Positions 63,592 to 64,000 of a DNA stretch of 64,000 nucleotides are shown one piece after another. This DNA comes from Coralloluteibacterium thermophilum (GTDB lineage: Bacteria > Pseudomonadota > Gammaproteobacteria > Xanthomonadales > Xanthomonadaceae). A model generated the notes under the pieces. It was not told the origin of the DNA. It did no database searches and saw only the letters and a list, made by a program, of their open reading frames with translations. The DNA is taken from assembly GCF_042654365.1 (NCBI RefSeq), contig NZ_JBHSGG010000002.1, positions 62,001 through 126,000 on the forward strand, given 5' to 3'. The translations under genes were made by a program, and so were the position numbers. Position 1 is the stretch's first letter. Each line of letters starts with the position of its first letter.

Positions 63592-64000
63592 TCAGAGCAC
63601 GCCGCGCTTCATCTGGTCGCGCTCGATCGACTCGAACAGCGCCTGGAAGTTGCCCTCGCCGAAGCCCTCGTTGCCCTTGCGCTGGATGATCTCGAAGAAG
63701 ATCGGCCCGAACGCGTTCTGGGTGAAGATCTGCAGCAGCTTGCGCTGCTTCGTCTCCGGGTCGGCGTCGATCAGGATCCTGTTCTTCGCCAGGCGCGGCA
63801 CGTCCTCGCCGTGGTCGGGGATGCGCTGGTCGATAACCTCGAAGTAGGTGTCCGGCGTGTCGAGGAACGCGATGCCGGCCGCCCGCATCTTCTCCACGGA
63901 CTCGTAGATGTCGTCGGTGAACAGCGCGATGTGCTGGATGCCCTCACCCTTGTAGTCGCGCAGGTACTCGTTGATCTGGCTCTTCTCGTCCGAGGACTCG
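63592..64000 (-). CDS. hppD: 4-hydroxyphenylpyruvate dioxygenase (C-terminal part, start outside window)
   Basis: The last about 135 residues of the Fe(II) enzyme that turns 4-hydroxyphenylpyruvate into homogentisate. Visible: YKGEGIQHIALFTDDIY with an iron-ligand His, FLDTPDTYFEVIDQRIPDHG, LLQIFTQNAFGPIFFEIIQR with the Glu ligand and FQALFESIERDQMKRGVL at the end. The frame runs off the window edge. Confidence 0.95.
   Translation of the reverse strand, partial: ESSDEKSQINEYLRDYKGEGIQHIALFTDDIYESVEKMRAAGIAFLDTPDTYFEVIDQRIPDHGEDVPRLAKNRILIDADPETKQRKLLQIFTQNAFGPIFFEIIQRKGNEGFGEGNFQALFESIERDQMKRGVL

Overview
The window looks like a piece of a chromosome from a very GC-rich gammaproteobacterium of the Xanthomonadaceae (Lysobacteraceae), of Lysobacter/Luteimonas type. 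Evidence: codon third positions are almost all G or C; the order accC - prmA - DUF3426 - fis - purH is as I recall it from xanthomonads; and a bactofilin/DUF6776/ErpA block, a Xanthomonas/Caulobacter-type TonB-dependent receptor and a UbiH-like hydroxylase are present. I see no prophage, insertion sequence, integrase or CRISPR array. Most of the window is ordinary chromosomal housekeeping DNA, densely packed, with only one gap above 300 bp (3649-4026).

Layout. 1-7172: end of accC, a reverse D-lactate-dehydrogenase-type gene, prmA, a DUF3426 protein, a repeat-like element, fis, purH and a Ca2+/Na+ antiporter. 7177-14600: a UbiH-family hydroxylase, then a cell-surface-signalling locus (ECF sigma factor, FecR anti-sigma factor, TonB-dependent receptor with signalling domain) followed by a secreted phosphodiesterase with a jacalin-like lectin tail. 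14647-20232: purD, an acyltransferase, AmpE, NudC, ErpA, a bactofilin and a DUF6776 protein. 20459-25216: a regulator with degenerate Hpt, GGDEF and EAL domains, and a hybrid histidine kinase. 25235-29715: bacterioferritin and its ferredoxin (with a Fur box), RppH, tRNA-Met, QueD, a phasin, BioD, free-methionine sulfoxide reductase and a TfoX-C protein. 29734-38888: TrpE, a PdsS/PdsR-like two-component pair, four tiny unknown ORFs, a lipid kinase, a DUF2254 protein, Rpe, a J-domain protein and a cytochrome c lipoprotein. 38942-43612: PurC, an S8 peptidase homologue, an Mpo1-like protein, a small membrane protein and an EamA transporter.

43666-53031 is the most system-like part. Five same-strand genes follow one promoter candidate: a surface lipase lipoprotein, a DUF1302 outer-membrane protein, a DUF1329 (LolA-like) periplasmic protein, a YCF48-like beta-propeller and an RND/MMPL transporter. 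Together they suggest an envelope-spanning machine for a hydrophobic substrate. After it come an NAD-binding epimerase-like protein, a complete Mrp-type Na+/H+ antiporter operon (A/B fusion, C, D, E, F, G; 54272-60086), a tandem universal stress protein, an unknown lipoprotein and the tyrosine-catabolism genes hmgA and hppD (cut by the window end) flanking a DUF5362 protein.

Regulatory texture. Many starts are preceded at short distance by a TAGAAT/TAGACT -10-like hexamer without a clear -35. Most gene ends carry GC-rich perfect hairpins without a T tract; the phasin gene has the only textbook terminator with a T run. All functional calls come from motif and domain recognition by eye. No database search was run.
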